Below, one piece after another: positions 17,021-25,781 of a stretch of 32,447 nt of DNA (the first letter of the stretch is position 1; every line of letters begins with the position of its first letter). The stretch lies in the NCBI GenBank assembly GCA_947491945.1, contig CANLLN010000037.1, forward strand, positions 1 to 32,447, read 5' to 3'. The translations under genes and the position numbers were made by a program. Origin of the DNA: an uncultured Carboxylicivirga sp. GTDB taxonomy: Bacteria > Bacteroidota > Bacteroidia > Bacteroidales > Marinilabiliaceae. Below the pieces are notes generated by a model that saw nothing but the letters and a program-made list of their open reading frames with translations, made no database searches and was not told where the DNA came from.

Positions 17021-17053
17021 AAAAAGGGCCTTCATAATAATAATGAAGAGCCC
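17021..17053 (-). terminator. intrinsic terminator just upstream of kdsC
   Basis: On the minus strand a 10-bp stem with one bulged base (arms 17043-17053 and 17026-17035, 7-nt loop) is followed directly by TTTTT. It ends 28 nt before the kdsC ATG, so it must end a short upstream transcript or act as an attenuator. Confidence 0.7.
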
Positions 17054-17185
17054 TCCTTACTGACTATATTAATTACTACTCTAACGAATTTAGGAAGGAC
17101 GACCGATCGTCCCTTAGCGGTACATCAACAAAATTTGTCTCAAGCTGCAAAAACTGCCCTTAAAACAGATTTCTTACTGTTTTGA
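17021..17185 (-). ncRNA. structured leader or independent small RNA before kdsC
   Basis: A transcript from the promoter at 17191-17225 would begin near 17185 and run about 165 nt to the terminator at 17021. It has a 7-bp hairpin at its 5' end (17177-17183 with 17162-17168), a G+C hairpin in the middle (17107-17112 with 17097-17102, 4-nt loop) and the terminator. The 5' bases AGCCTC can pair, with one bulge, to GAGGGCT at the base of the terminator, suggesting two competing folds. It has no convincing ORF. It may be a cis-acting attenuator for the kdsC operon or a free small RNA; a Bacteroidota 6S RNA is one untested option. Confidence 0.45.
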
Positions 17186-17190
17186 GGCTG

Positions 17191-17225
17191 CAAATATATA
17201 CATCCACGTCTAATAGTATTACTAT
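17191..17225 (-). promoter_or_regulatory. promoter with palindrome over the -33 position
   Basis: Minus strand has a perfect -7 box TATATTTG (17191-17198). Where -33 should be there is no TTTG but a perfect 6-1-6 palindrome, ATAGTA-T-TACTAT (17213-17225), centred about 20 nt from the -7 box. The position suits a regulator that controls this start. Confidence 0.42.
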
Positions 17226-17328
17226 CATTTGCAACAAAAAGGCATCCTTAACAAACATTAACATTGAGGTGCAGTGGCATATTTTTATTATTTTCACTGG
17301 CTGAAATAACAGAAGGCGTAAGAGATCA

Positions 17329-17943
17329 ATGACAGAAGCGGATAAGTACAATACACTAGCCAATCCATCGGAGGGCATCTATAAAGAAAAAGGAAGTAAG
17401 TTCATTAGCTATGCCTATCCGGTTTACGATGAAGAAGAAATAAAACAGCATGTGGCACATCTGAAAAAACAATATTACGATGCCCGCCACCACTGCTTTG
17501 CCTGGCAGCTGGGCACCGATGGTAACAGCTACCGCGCCAATGATGACGGGGAACCCTCAGGCACGGCGGGCAAGCCTATACTAGGACAGATACGCTCGCA
17601 CGAGCTCACCAATGTATTAATTGTGGTAGTTCGATATTTTGGGGGCACCAAGCTGGGTACAAGCGGGCTAATAAACGCCTACAAAGAAGCCAGTATCGAT
17701 GCTATTGCTAATGGCACCATCATTGAAAAAACGGTGGATGACTTTTACCGTGTTACTTTCGACTATGGCGTTATGAATGATGTGATGAAGGTGATGAAGG
17801 AGGAAAACCCACACATTACAGGACAGGATTTTAACCTACGTTGCGCCATTGACTGGCATTGCCAGCAAAGTAAGGTTAGTAGTATTCTGGCAAAATTAGA
17901 CAAGATTGAATCGGTAAGTGTTGATTTTATTGAAACACGTTAA
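17329..17943 (+). CDS. yigZ: YigZ / IMPACT family protein
   Basis: A 204-aa protein of the YigZ (UPF0029/IMPACT) family. The N-terminal IMPACT domain (about 18-125) shows KGSKFISYAYPV, DARHHCFAWQLG, DDGEPSGTAGKPILGQI and VVVRYFGGTKLGTSGLINAY, the family's diagnostic blocks; the rest is the DUF1949 ferredoxin-like domain. Eukaryotic relatives act on translation control through GCN1; the bacterial role is not established. It lies opposite the kdsC leader and 5 nt before the sugar kinase, so those two are probably co-transcribed. Confidence 0.92.
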   Translation: MTEADKYNTLANPSEGIYKEKGSKFISYAYPVYDEEEIKQHVAHLKKQYYDARHHCFAWQLGTDGNSYRANDDGEPSGTAGKPILGQIRSHELTNVLIVVVRYFGGTKLGTSGLINAYKEASIDAIANGTIIEKTVDDFYRVTFDYGVMNDVMKVMKEENPHITGQDFNLRCAIDWHCQQSKVSSILAKLDKIESVSVDFIETR

Positions 17944-17948
17944 AGCAA

Positions 17949-18896
17949 ATGAAAAAATTCGATATAGTTGTAGTGGGCGACTGTAACATTGATTTAATAT
18001 TCAATCGTTATAAGAAGATACCATCCTACGGAGAAGAGGTATTGGCTCAACAATTCGATGTGGTACTAGGCAGCTCGGCAGGCATCACGGCCGCTCATCT
18101 GGCAGCGCTGGGAGCACGTGTGGCCTACATCGGTGCCGTGGGAGCCGATGGCTTTGGCCGGCAATTTAAAGAGCTGATGACCCAACAGGGTGTCAATACC
18201 GATTACATGGTGGAAAAACCGGCCTACAAAACTGGCTGCACCGTGGTGATGAGTCATGATGAGGAACGAGCCAACCTGACATATGCCGGCGCCATGGAGC
18301 ACCTTATGCCCAGCGATGTACCGCGCAAACTTATTGAGCAAACCGCTTACCTGCATATCTCCAACCCTTACGTACTGCCTTTTTTTAAGAATGTACTACC
18401 CGACTTCTTTAAATTCGTTCGCTCAAAGGGAGTGCATACCTCGCTGGATCCGCAGTGGGATGTTAACGATGAATGGGATACCGACCTGAGAGCCTTACTA
18501 CCCTATTTAGATGTATTTTTTCCCAACGAAAAAGAGTTGCATTTTTTACTCAGCGGCAATAAAATAAAGGCATCTGAGCTGCCCCAATTATGCCACCATG
18601 CCATTGTAAGCACCCAAGGCAGCAGCGGTGGCCAAGTGATAAAACCGGAAGGGGGTAGCCATTTTAAAAGCTATCTGAACAAACGGGTGATTGACTGCAT
18701 AGGTGCCGGCGATGCTTTTAACGCGGGTTTTTTGGCTGCCCGCATCGAAGGACAAAGCCTGGAAGCTGCCATCGATCTGGCCTGCCGTAATGCCGCCTTG
18801 TCCACTACAGTAGCCGGAGGCACCGTTAGTTACACCTCGCGTGAAGATTTTAACAACTTGTTTAAGAAGCACTTCCCGAATGCTTGCGATGTGTAA
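17949..18896 (+). CDS. PfkB-family carbohydrate kinase
   Basis: A 315-aa ribokinase-like sugar or nucleoside kinase. N-terminal GDCNIDLIF and a Gly-rich LGSSAG stretch bind the substrate; the C-terminal signature DCIGAGDAFNAGFLAA holds the anion hole and catalytic base Asp255. Inserted lid strands lie near 85-110. The substrate cannot be told from sequence; ribose, fructose or a nucleoside are all possible. Its start is 5 nt after yigZ, in a probable two-gene unit. Confidence 0.9.
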   Translation: MKKFDIVVVGDCNIDLIFNRYKKIPSYGEEVLAQQFDVVLGSSAGITAAHLAALGARVAYIGAVGADGFGRQFKELMTQQGVNTDYMVEKPAYKTGCTVVMSHDEERANLTYAGAMEHLMPSDVPRKLIEQTAYLHISNPYVLPFFKNVLPDFFKFVRSKGVHTSLDPQWDVNDEWDTDLRALLPYLDVFFPNEKELHFLLSGNKIKASELPQLCHHAIVSTQGSSGGQVIKPEGGSHFKSYLNKRVIDCIGAGDAFNAGFLAARIEGQSLEAAIDLACRNAALSTTVAGGTVSYTSREDFNNLFKKHFPNACDV

Positions 18897-18982
18897 AACA
18901 ATAGTATATCAAGTAGTAAAACTTAAGTATCAAGATTAAAACACTAAGCAACTAAGTAAACAAGAGGCAAAAACATCAGCCC

Positions 18983-19540
18983 TTATTCTTCTATATGCCG
19001 ATCTTTCACCTTATGGGCCGGATTGCCCCGGTAAATTGCGTAAGGCTCAAGATTAGCAGAGGCTACACTATTAACTGACAATACAGAGTGACTACCGCAG
19101 CGCACACCGCCTGTAACAATGCTGCGAGCCCCCATCCACACGCCATCTTCAATAACAACGGGGGCAACCATCAGATCAAAGGTGCTAAGCTTATAGTTAT
19201 GATTGCCGATAAGAATCAAACATTCTTGAGATAGACAACAGTTTCTCCCAATCACTACCTTTTCCAGATTATCGATCCACACGCGCTCACCTATCCAGGT
19301 ATAATCACCCAGCACCAGCTTCCAGGGATACTTGATGTTAACACCGGGCTTTATCACCACTCCTTTGCCCACTTCCGCACCAAACAGTCGCAACAATTGC
19401 ACCTTAATACCCGACAGAGGATTCAGCGGGTTGATAAAGAAAAGTGCATTCACCATAAACCAGAGGCTGCGCTTCACAAGACCGGCTCCTTCATTAAACC
19501 AGTCGTTATTATACTTCGATAAATCTGTTTGCGTCATCAT
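18983..19540 (-). CDS. WcaF-like acetyltransferase (left-handed beta-helix)
   Basis: A 185-aa acyltransferase of the WcaF/hexapeptide-repeat class, which acetylates sugars of surface polysaccharides. The N-terminal part (YNNDWFNEGAGLVKRSLWFMVNALFF) is typical of WcaF-type proteins. The beta-helix follows with GKGVVIKPGVNIKYPWKL, GDYTWIGERVWIDN, VIGRNCCLSQECLILIGNHNY and VIEDGVWMGARSIVTGGVRCG, and the tail is AIYRGNPAHKVKDR. I start at the ATG ATG at 19540; the reading to 19567 adds residues not seen in relatives. It stands alone, away from any visible polysaccharide cluster. Confidence 0.88.
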   Translation of the reverse strand: MMTQTDLSKYNNDWFNEGAGLVKRSLWFMVNALFFINPLNPLSGIKVQLLRLFGAEVGKGVVIKPGVNIKYPWKLVLGDYTWIGERVWIDNLEKVVIGRNCCLSQECLILIGNHNYKLSTFDLMVAPVVIEDGVWMGARSIVTGGVRCGSHSVLSVNSVASANLEPYAIYRGNPAHKVKDRHIEE

Positions 19541-19710
19541 TGCTATTTTGCTCACGTGAAAATACAATCTTTCCGGGGGGACACCAAATCAGCATAAGCT
19601 CCAGTAAAATATTTACTACTCTTACCAATTAACATTCTCCTATACCTGCAATAAAACCATTAACTATCAAAAATTAATGTTACAATACTATATATACCAA
19701 GTTTTGCATT

Positions 19711-19741
19711 TTTGTTTAGCTATTGAAAAGATTTATCTTCG
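19711..19741 (+). promoter_or_regulatory. candidate mntP promoter
   Basis: TTTG (19711-19714), a 19-nt spacer and TATCTTCG (19734-19741), one mismatch from TAnnTTTG. Transcription would start near 19748, giving a leader of about 80 nt. I see no manganese riboswitch consensus in that leader. Confidence 0.42.
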
Positions 19742-19829
19742 CCCCTCCGTAATAAAAGAAGTATATTAACAGAATCTATCGAGTCTAATTTGCTTTTCAG
19801 GATTCGAAGATCAAGGCGTGACTTATTTG

Positions 19830-20393
19830 ATGAATCTATTATCTCTTATTCTAATTGGAACTGGCTTATCAATAGATAGCCTGGCAGCAAGTATTACCAC
19901 AGGAGCGTGCTGTAAAACCCTAAAACTAAGGCACATTTTAAAAGTAGCTACTTTCATGGCCGTTTTTCAAGGTGGCTTGCCCCTTGTTGGCTGGCTGGTG
20001 GGGAGTACTTTTCGGTCTGTCATTGAGAGTTACGATCATTGGATTGCCTTTGTTCTTCTTTTGATCATTGGTGGTAAATTAATTTATGAAGGCATTATTG
20101 ATAAAGGTGAACAAAATAGTAAAATTAACCCCACTAATAATCTGATGCTTGCCGGGATGGCATTGGCGACAAGTATTGATGCTTTAATTGTTGGGGTTGG
20201 GTTCGGACTGATTGATGTTAATATTTGGATGGCCATGCTCGTAATTGCCTTAGCCACGTTTTTATTTTCTGTTGTGGGTGTGTATCTAGGCAGAAAGATC
20301 GGTACCCGAATCAATAAAGGGATTGATATTTTTGGAGGACTAGTCCTGATTGGACTGGGACTAAAGATTCTATTGGAGCACACCTGCTGCTAA
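19830..20393 (+). CDS. mntP: MntP-type manganese efflux pump
   Basis: A 187-aa inner-membrane protein (E. coli MntP is 188 aa) with six predicted helices in two related halves. Each half carries the family's acidic signature: GLSIDSLAASI in helix 1 and ATSIDALIVGVGFGL in helix 4; these Asp residues are needed for Mn2+ export in the family. A CC pair follows the first motif (TTGACCKT) and another ends the protein. I choose ATG at 19830; a GTG at 19818 would add four residues. It stands alone, with its own promoter and a terminator 38 nt after the stop. Confidence 0.92.
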   Translation: MNLLSLILIGTGLSIDSLAASITTGACCKTLKLRHILKVATFMAVFQGGLPLVGWLVGSTFRSVIESYDHWIAFVLLLIIGGKLIYEGIIDKGEQNSKINPTNNLMLAGMALATSIDALIVGVGFGLIDVNIWMAMLVIALATFLFSVVGVYLGRKIGTRINKGIDIFGGLVLIGLGLKILLEHTCC

Positions 20394-20431
20394 ATATTAT
20401 TCAGAACATCAATATTCATTTACTGAAAACA

Positions 20432-20467
20432 AAACTCCCGATATAGAAAGTCTACGATCGGGAGTTT
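20432..20467. terminator. bidirectional terminator between mntP and the ABC gene run
   Basis: A perfect 11-bp stem (20432-20442 with 20457-20467); the 14-nt loop can add four more pairs (TAGA/TCTA). It lies between convergent transcription units and can serve both, although the U-tracts are short. Confidence 0.7.
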
Positions 20468-20490
20468 ATTGGCAAAAATTATGGAATCGA

Positions 20491-21456
20491 TTACCTCAAG
20501 AGTTCCTTTTTTGAAACAAACAGTTTATTGAAATTTAAGCTTAACGCTTCTTTAAAAACAGTTCCTTGATTTTGAGAAGTCGATAATATTGCTTTTTCAT
20601 CATCAATAGCCGCATTGACTTCGAGCACCGTTCCGTTACCGGAATATATTTTTGCTTTGTGAGTAAATGTAGTTCTCTTATCATTACTAAAATCGCCCCC
20701 TCTCAACGACGTAATACCTGATAAATAATTGGCGACAGATGCAGAATCAAGTGCAATGCCATCGCTCATCCAAACACCTTCATTTTTTACCATGGTAAAG
20801 GAACTATCGGCAGGGTAACTAAACTCAATTTTACCAATGCCAGCCTTGTTAGTGTTTAACAATGTTTTATCCCTAAATGCATCAATGTTTCTATTGGCTG
20901 TACTTCCCAAAAAACCCTCAACAGCATACACCTCTTCTTCGTCATTATAACGGACATAAGATGTCATGGTTCCCTGAGGTCGCATATAGGGGTTCTGCTG
21001 CATCATTGAATTTGTTTTGGGCTGCGAATATGAAAACTTGCCGATATATACTTTTGCCAATTCTCCTTCAGCCCCCATAAACTGCACTTTAGTAGCAAGG
21101 GAATCGGTCAACTCAAATTTATTCCAACGCTCTTTACTTTGCGAAGCCAGTCGAATGGGTTTTAATCCATTTAACTGATTAATCAATCGATCTATTGTAG
21201 ATGCATCACCGTTATATGATTTTCCATCAGATAAAACGCGCCAGCCTCCATTTACTTTTTTAAGCTCTATGCTCTTGCCATTTAGCATTTTAGGCTTTAC
21301 AATTACTGATGAAATCGTATTTACATCAATACTAAACAGCTCAGTCGCAAGGGTGTTGACTCCTCTATTGCTATCTACTAGCTTCACAGCAACCGTCAGA
21401 ATGAGCAGGGCCATAAATACCCAGCTCAAGGTTTTGATATCTAATTTTCTAAACAT
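20491..21456 (-). CDS. DUF4340 protein, membrane-anchored, last gene of ABC run
   Basis: A 321-aa protein with one N-terminal membrane helix (about 10-27) and a large extracytoplasmic part fitting DUF4340 (repeated beta segments such as GGWRVLSDGKSYNGDASTIDRLINQL and EGVWMSDGIALDSASVANYLSGI). DUF4340 proteins are commonly found next to GldG-like proteins and ABC-2 transporters, and probably form part of the same envelope complex. Its start overlaps the end of the GldG-like gene by 8 nt, and an AAAGGAG ribosome binding site lies 6 nt before the ATG. Function unknown. Confidence 0.85.
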   Translation of the reverse strand: MFRKLDIKTLSWVFMALLILTVAVKLVDSNRGVNTLATELFSIDVNTISSVIVKPKMLNGKSIELKKVNGGWRVLSDGKSYNGDASTIDRLINQLNGLKPIRLASQSKERWNKFELTDSLATKVQFMGAEGELAKVYIGKFSYSQPKTNSMMQQNPYMRPQGTMTSYVRYNDEEEVYAVEGFLGSTANRNIDAFRDKTLLNTNKAGIGKIEFSYPADSSFTMVKNEGVWMSDGIALDSASVANYLSGITSLRGGDFSNDKRTTFTHKAKIYSGNGTVLEVNAAIDDEKAILSTSQNQGTVFKEALSLNFNKLFVSKKELLR

Positions 21457-22948
21457 AGCTTTCTCCTTTAATTTTTAAGCGGGTAAATTTTCTTCTTTGA
21501 TAACGATAAACACCAATACCAAGAATGATAAGAATCGGTAAGGCAAAGTTTAGAATCTTCAACAGATTTTTATCCCCATCTTCCAATTGGTCCAACGGAC
21601 GTAACTTCACCTGCTTACTTCTTAGTTGGATAAGGCCGGTATCATCACTCATAAAATCAATGGCATTGACTATAAAATTGGCATTATCCGGCTGAACTTG
21701 TCGCATCTCCTCTCCGACTCCATTAATGGCCAGATCCCCATCAGTAACAACAACTAATTTATGCTTATCTTTTTCTAAAAGCCCTGCTACTGTGAGTTTT
21801 GATGCGGTAAAATCTCTCTCCTGCCATTGTTTTTCAATATTAAAATATACCGGAGCAGATTGATTTCCTGATTTATCGGAGGTAAACACCAATGGCGTAA
21901 AAGTGCACAACGAATCACCACTAAAAGTCAAGGAGCTACCGAACTGCATAATCATAGTTCCTAACCCTTGTGTGATCGGATGGTCGGAGAAGTTGGATAA
22001 AATAGGCAGATAGGGGAAGTTAATGGGACGGTTCACCATAAAGATACCCTGACGCTGCTGAAGGTTTACCGATCCACAATTGGCATCAACAACAAAGTCT
22101 TCATTCACAGTAATACCCTGTTCTTTAAGCCAGTCGCCCATGCCGGTATATTTAACAAAGCCCATTCCCTGATTCAATTGAGCATCTACCCTATTAAATG
22201 CGACCAGTAGATTGCCACCTTGCTTTAGAAAGCGCTCTACATAATCAAAATGCTCTTCAGGAATGGAATCCTGAGGATTAATCCAGGCCAGCGTTTTATA
22301 CTTGCTCAAATTTACACTGTCTGATAAGCTCACTTCTTCAGGCACATACAAAACTTCTAATCCTTGCACCACCTGCATTTGCTCTCCTAAGCCCGGCTCT
22401 CCATGCCCAATAATAAAACCAATGGCATCCTTATCCGGAATGGTCATTTTTTTTATCGCCGTAGTAAGTGCATATTCCATTTGCGCACCCGGCTGGACAA
22501 AAGGTATTGTTTCAGAGCTTTCACCAATCTGCACCACGGCTCCCATAAAAGCCTTTTTTGTAGTGGCCTGATCTTTTTCCCGCGCTTCAATCATCACCGT
22601 TTGAATACCAGCCTGCACAGCTTTTTGTTCTTCCTGTGCATCTTCATTGGGATTAATAAATTCAAAAACCAATTGGTGGTTGCTGCCAGATGCATATTCT
22701 GTCAGCAGATCCTTAAAATCATTTCTCAGCTGGTCGAACTGAGGTTGCAAACCTTCAGAAAAATAGGCCGTAACAGTAATGGGTTCTGTAATATCTTTTA
22801 AAATATTCTTAGTGGTTTCACTAAGCGTATATCGCTGATCTTCGGTAAAGTCGAGTCGAACAAAAAATCGATTAGCCAAAACGTTAATTAAGACCAACAC
22901 GCCTAAAGCCAATGCGATATAATATTTAAATCGTAGCTTATCGTTCAT
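21449..22948 (-). CDS. gldG: GldG-like ABC transporter auxiliary protein
   Basis: A 499-aa protein with a membrane helix at each end (about 10-28 and 465-484) and a large extracytoplasmic region in between that fits the ABC-type uncharacterised transport domain of GldG. Recognisable parts are RFFVRLDFTEDQRYTLSETTKNILK at the start, IGFIIGHGEPGLG, and the region LAWINPQDSIPEEHFDYVERFLKQGGNLLVAF, a glutamine-amidotransferase-like fold. In Flavobacterium johnsoniae GldA, GldF and GldG form an ABC complex needed for gliding. Relatives also occur in non-gliding species. The start is the ATG at 22948; the TTG at 22957 is less likely. Ten nt after gldF. Confidence 0.88.
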   Translation of the reverse strand: MNDKLRFKYYIALALGVLVLINVLANRFFVRLDFTEDQRYTLSETTKNILKDITEPITVTAYFSEGLQPQFDQLRNDFKDLLTEYASGSNHQLVFEFINPNEDAQEEQKAVQAGIQTVMIEAREKDQATTKKAFMGAVVQIGESSETIPFVQPGAQMEYALTTAIKKMTIPDKDAIGFIIGHGEPGLGEQMQVVQGLEVLYVPEEVSLSDSVNLSKYKTLAWINPQDSIPEEHFDYVERFLKQGGNLLVAFNRVDAQLNQGMGFVKYTGMGDWLKEQGITVNEDFVVDANCGSVNLQQRQGIFMVNRPINFPYLPILSNFSDHPITQGLGTMIMQFGSSLTFSGDSLCTFTPLVFTSDKSGNQSAPVYFNIEKQWQERDFTASKLTVAGLLEKDKHKLVVVTDGDLAINGVGEEMRQVQPDNANFIVNAIDFMSDDTGLIQLRSKQVKLRPLDQLEDGDKNLLKILNFALPILIILGIGVYRYQRRKFTRLKIKGESYV

Positions 22949-22958
22949 GATTTTCAAA

Positions 22959-23684
22959 TTAGTTAATGTTACGCTTTACAAGAGAAAGTTCAGATGCCAT
23001 TAAGCCTCCTATAATTATTGTGGCGAAGTAAATTATGTTTTTACTATCAATGACACCCCGTATAATGCTTTGATAATGATATTGCATATCCAGATATGAC
23101 AAAACATCTCCAGGCATACCGGGGAAAGCCCTCGAGATAATGCCAAAAAGAATTTGAAAGAAAATACCAATAATCAAAGCCAATAAGAAAGCCACTATCT
23201 GGTTAGATGTGATGCTACTGGCAAAAATACCCAGACTAATATACGCTGCACTCATCAATAGTAAACCTAAGTACCCGGTCAGCACGGAGCCATGGTCTAT
23301 TGGCCCTATATTAGCTATAGAGATATAATAAGGCAATGTTAAAGCTAAGGTGATAGCAATCAGAAAAAAGGTTGCCAAAAACTTACCGGTAACCACTTGC
23401 CAATCCGAAACAGGTTTGGTTAAAAGCAACTCTATGGTTCCTGTTTTAAACTCTTCAGCAAGTTGTTTCATGGTTAAGGCCGGTATAAATATAAAAAGCG
23501 TCCAGTATGCAATGCCAAAAAAAGGCTGCATAGTTGCTCTATTTATGTAAAATACATCATTATTTCCATAGAGCCAGGTGAAGAAACCACTCAAGCCCAG
23601 AAACACAACAATGAGTATATATGCCATCAAGGAATCAAAATATCCTTTCAATTCCTTATTTGTTATTATCCATATTTGTTTCAT
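22959..23684 (-). CDS. gldF: GldF-like ABC-2 permease
   Basis: A 241-aa ABC-2 permease with six hydrophobic helices (first about 20-40, last near 215-235). It resembles GldF: KELKGYFDSLMAYI at the start, PFFGIAYWTLFIFIPALTMKQLAEEFKTGTIELLLTKPVSDWQVVTGKFLA in the middle, the latter block being near-diagnostic of GldF/NosY-type permeases. It should pair with the GldA-like ATPase upstream and the GldG-like protein downstream. The ATG at 23684 (MKQIWIITNKELK) is preferred over a start at 23699. A 130-nt gap separates it from gldA, the largest inside this run, without a clear promoter. Confidence 0.88.
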   Translation of the reverse strand: MKQIWIITNKELKGYFDSLMAYILIVVFLGLSGFFTWLYGNNDVFYINRATMQPFFGIAYWTLFIFIPALTMKQLAEEFKTGTIELLLTKPVSDWQVVTGKFLATFFLIAITLALTLPYYISIANIGPIDHGSVLTGYLGLLLMSAAYISLGIFASSITSNQIVAFLLALIIGIFFQILFGIISRAFPGMPGDVLSYLDMQYHYQSIIRGVIDSKNIIYFATIIIGGLMASELSLVKRNIN

Positions 23685-23814
23685 AATATTTAGTATCAAG
23701 ATTAAAGTATTTACACACCAACCTAATCTTCAACATACTAAGACAGTGCGTCATGGCAATTGGGTGTATGCATACCATTTCAATATTAAATCATCGGGTT
23801 ATTTTCTTTCTCCT

Positions 23815-24750
23815 TCATGAGGCCGACTGCGTTAATTCTCTGAATACATCCTCAAGATTCTTTTCCATAGGTGTTAACTGAGTAATAAACCAACCTTTGC
23901 TTACACACATTTTAAAGATGCTTTCAACGGATGTTTTACCCACATGACTTTCAACCTCGAAAATGCAACTATCAGCAGCTGCAAATGACACAGTTGCCAC
24001 CTCGTCAATATCACTTAAAGCCTTGTACGCTTCGTTTCGGTCCGATACACTAAGCCCCACCTTGAGGATTTCAGTTCCCTGTGCTTCTTTTCGTAATGAT
24101 TCAGGAGTGCCATCGGCCACGATTTTTCCTTTATTGATGATTAAAACCCTGTCGCAGGTTGCTTCTACCTCAGCTAAAATATGCGAGCTCAGAATCACCG
24201 TTTTTTCTCGCCCGATTTCTTTAATGAGCTTACGTATTTCAATAATCTGATTGGGATCTAAACCCGTGGTCGGCTCATCCAAAATAAGCACCTCAGGATC
24301 GTGAATTAAGGCTTGCGCCAGCCCCACGCGCTGCTTATAACCCTTTGATAATTCTCCTATCTTCTTATGCTTTTCCTGATCCAAACCACAGATTCGAATC
24401 ATTTTTTCAACCTGCGAATTAATATTACTTTTACTAACCCCCTGTAGCTCACCAATAAAATTGAGATAATCCAAAATAGTCATATCCAAATACAAAGGGT
24501 TATTCTCTGGCAGATAACCAATGCTTTTCTTTACCTCATCAGGAGAATCATGAACCGATTTCCCTCCTAGAGTGATATCCCCTTCATTGGGAGTGATGTA
24601 GCAGGTGATTGCTTTCATAGTTGTGGTTTTACCGGCTCCATTAGGACCAAGAAAACCCAGGATTTCGCCTGTTTTCACCTCAAACGACAAATCATCCAAG
24701 GCTTTTTGCGCACCATACCTTTTGGTAATATTTTTTACAAGGATATCCAT
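23815..24750 (-). CDS. gldA: GldA-like ABC ATPase
   Basis: A 311-aa ABC ATPase. Walker A GPNGAGKTT (35-43), Q-loop region YLPENNPLYLDMT, signature LSKGYKQR (134-141), Walker B LILDEP with Asp158-Glu159, and the H-loop in LSSHILAEVE. The NPLYLDM stretch and long C-terminal extension with a ferredoxin-like part match GldA. It supplies ATP power to the GldF permease. In gliding Flavobacteria gldA is usually apart from gldFG; here it precedes them directly. It lacks the strong ribosome binding site seen in the previous two genes. Confidence 0.9.
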   Translation of the reverse strand: MDILVKNITKRYGAQKALDDLSFEVKTGEILGFLGPNGAGKTTTMKAITCYITPNEGDITLGGKSVHDSPDEVKKSIGYLPENNPLYLDMTILDYLNFIGELQGVSKSNINSQVEKMIRICGLDQEKHKKIGELSKGYKQRVGLAQALIHDPEVLILDEPTTGLDPNQIIEIRKLIKEIGREKTVILSSHILAEVEATCDRVLIINKGKIVADGTPESLRKEAQGTEILKVGLSVSDRNEAYKALSDIDEVATVSFAAADSCIFEVESHVGKTSVESIFKMCVSKGWFITQLTPMEKNLEDVFRELTQSAS

Positions 24751-24812
24751 TGTTTAGAATGATTTATTATAAAATGAAACTATTTATTGTCTGTTATTAA
24801 TAAAATTAACCC

Positions 24813-25781
24813 TTATCTCGAACGTATCTCTCGTCGCATAAATAAGATATAAGCAATGGCAAAAAATAACAGCGTTCCTCCAATAAGGGCTACCACCTGT
24901 GGCCACACTAACATTATACTCTGCCCCAATGGCAAGGGATTGGGGATAGCCCCAATGGTTTGTTCGCTTGTTAAAGGGCCTAAACTGCGTACCGATGGCC
25001 GTAATAAGGTGGTCGTTACATCATTAAACAACTGTCCGGGATTGAAACGCTGAAAACTTTGGATAAAACGCTGAAAACTGACCATCTGATATTCACTAAT
25101 AAACCTTACAGGCGCCAAAGCTTTAGCAATTAGATTTACTATCATCGTATAGAAAATAGTAAAGAAAAGCCATATCGAAATCCCAGCCAAAGCCGATGTT
25201 GCCGCCTGACGAAATTTTACCGAAAACAGAATGGACAAATTAAGCCAGAAGCCAACATAGATAATATTTACAATAGAGAAAATAATGATTCTTGACAACT
25301 CATCAGCCGTGGGCGGTATTCCAATAAAAATCAGTCCAAAACCAAGTACCAATAATCCAAGACCAATAAAAAGAGCACTGAGTACAGTTAAAGCAGCAAT
25401 AAATTTAGCGTTTAAAATATAGTCCCTGTAAATGGGCTGTGCCAACAGTCTGCTTAAGGTGCCCTTGTTTTGTTCAGTGTTTATACTGTCGAAGCCCATA
25501 CTAATGCCCAGTAATGGCCCAAGAAAACTAACGAAAACCAGGAATGATGGTAAGGTACCATTGGAATGCGTATACAGCTTCAGGAAAAAGAAATCATCGT
25601 CAGCACTTCCTCCTTTTATGGCAGCAGTGAAATCATCAAGGGCAGCAACCAGTGACCCCGTGCATGTCAGCAACACCAATGCCACCATAATAATAAACTT
25701 CCAACTTTTCACTGTGTCGGATATTTCCTTACTAACAATAACCCCAAAGGGATTAGTTTGCGATGTACTTATACTAGTCAT
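24813..25781 (-). CDS. ABC-2 type permease
   Basis: A 322-aa permease with about six membrane helices (near 30-50, 80-100, 130-155, 165-190, 200-222 and 290-315). The stretch GFDSINTEQNKGTLSRLLAQPIYRDYILNAKFIAAL is the ABC-2 permease hallmark, as in NosY. An extracytoplasmic segment before the last helix (PVRFISEYQMVSFQRFIQSFQRFNPGQLFNDVTTTLL) is long and may be a contact site. It overlaps the upstream ATPase gene by 8 nt, so the two form one transporter. An AAGGAGG site lies 8 nt before the ATG. Confidence 0.88.
   Translation of the reverse strand: MTSISTSQTNPFGVIVSKEISDTVKSWKFIIMVALVLLTCTGSLVAALDDFTAAIKGGSADDDFFFLKLYTHSNGTLPSFLVFVSFLGPLLGISMGFDSINTEQNKGTLSRLLAQPIYRDYILNAKFIAALTVLSALFIGLGLLVLGFGLIFIGIPPTADELSRIIIFSIVNIIYVGFWLNLSILFSVKFRQAATSALAGISIWLFFTIFYTMIVNLIAKALAPVRFISEYQMVSFQRFIQSFQRFNPGQLFNDVTTTLLRPSVRSLGPLTSEQTIGAIPNPLPLGQSIMLVWPQVVALIGGTLLFFAIAYILFMRREIRSR

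Noticed and set aside
19748-19829. Manganese (yybP-ykoY) riboswitch before mntP
   Set aside because: The roughly 80-nt leader lacks the conserved loops and shows no matching stems.
23811-23826. Short gene after gldA beginning at an AAGGAG-rich ATG
   Set aside because: The frame ends after about ten codons and its apparent ribosome site is part of the same codons.
20491-24750. Proof that the organism glides
   Set aside because: GldA/F/G-like genes also occur in non-gliding Bacteroidota, and the core gliding/type IX genes are not in the window.
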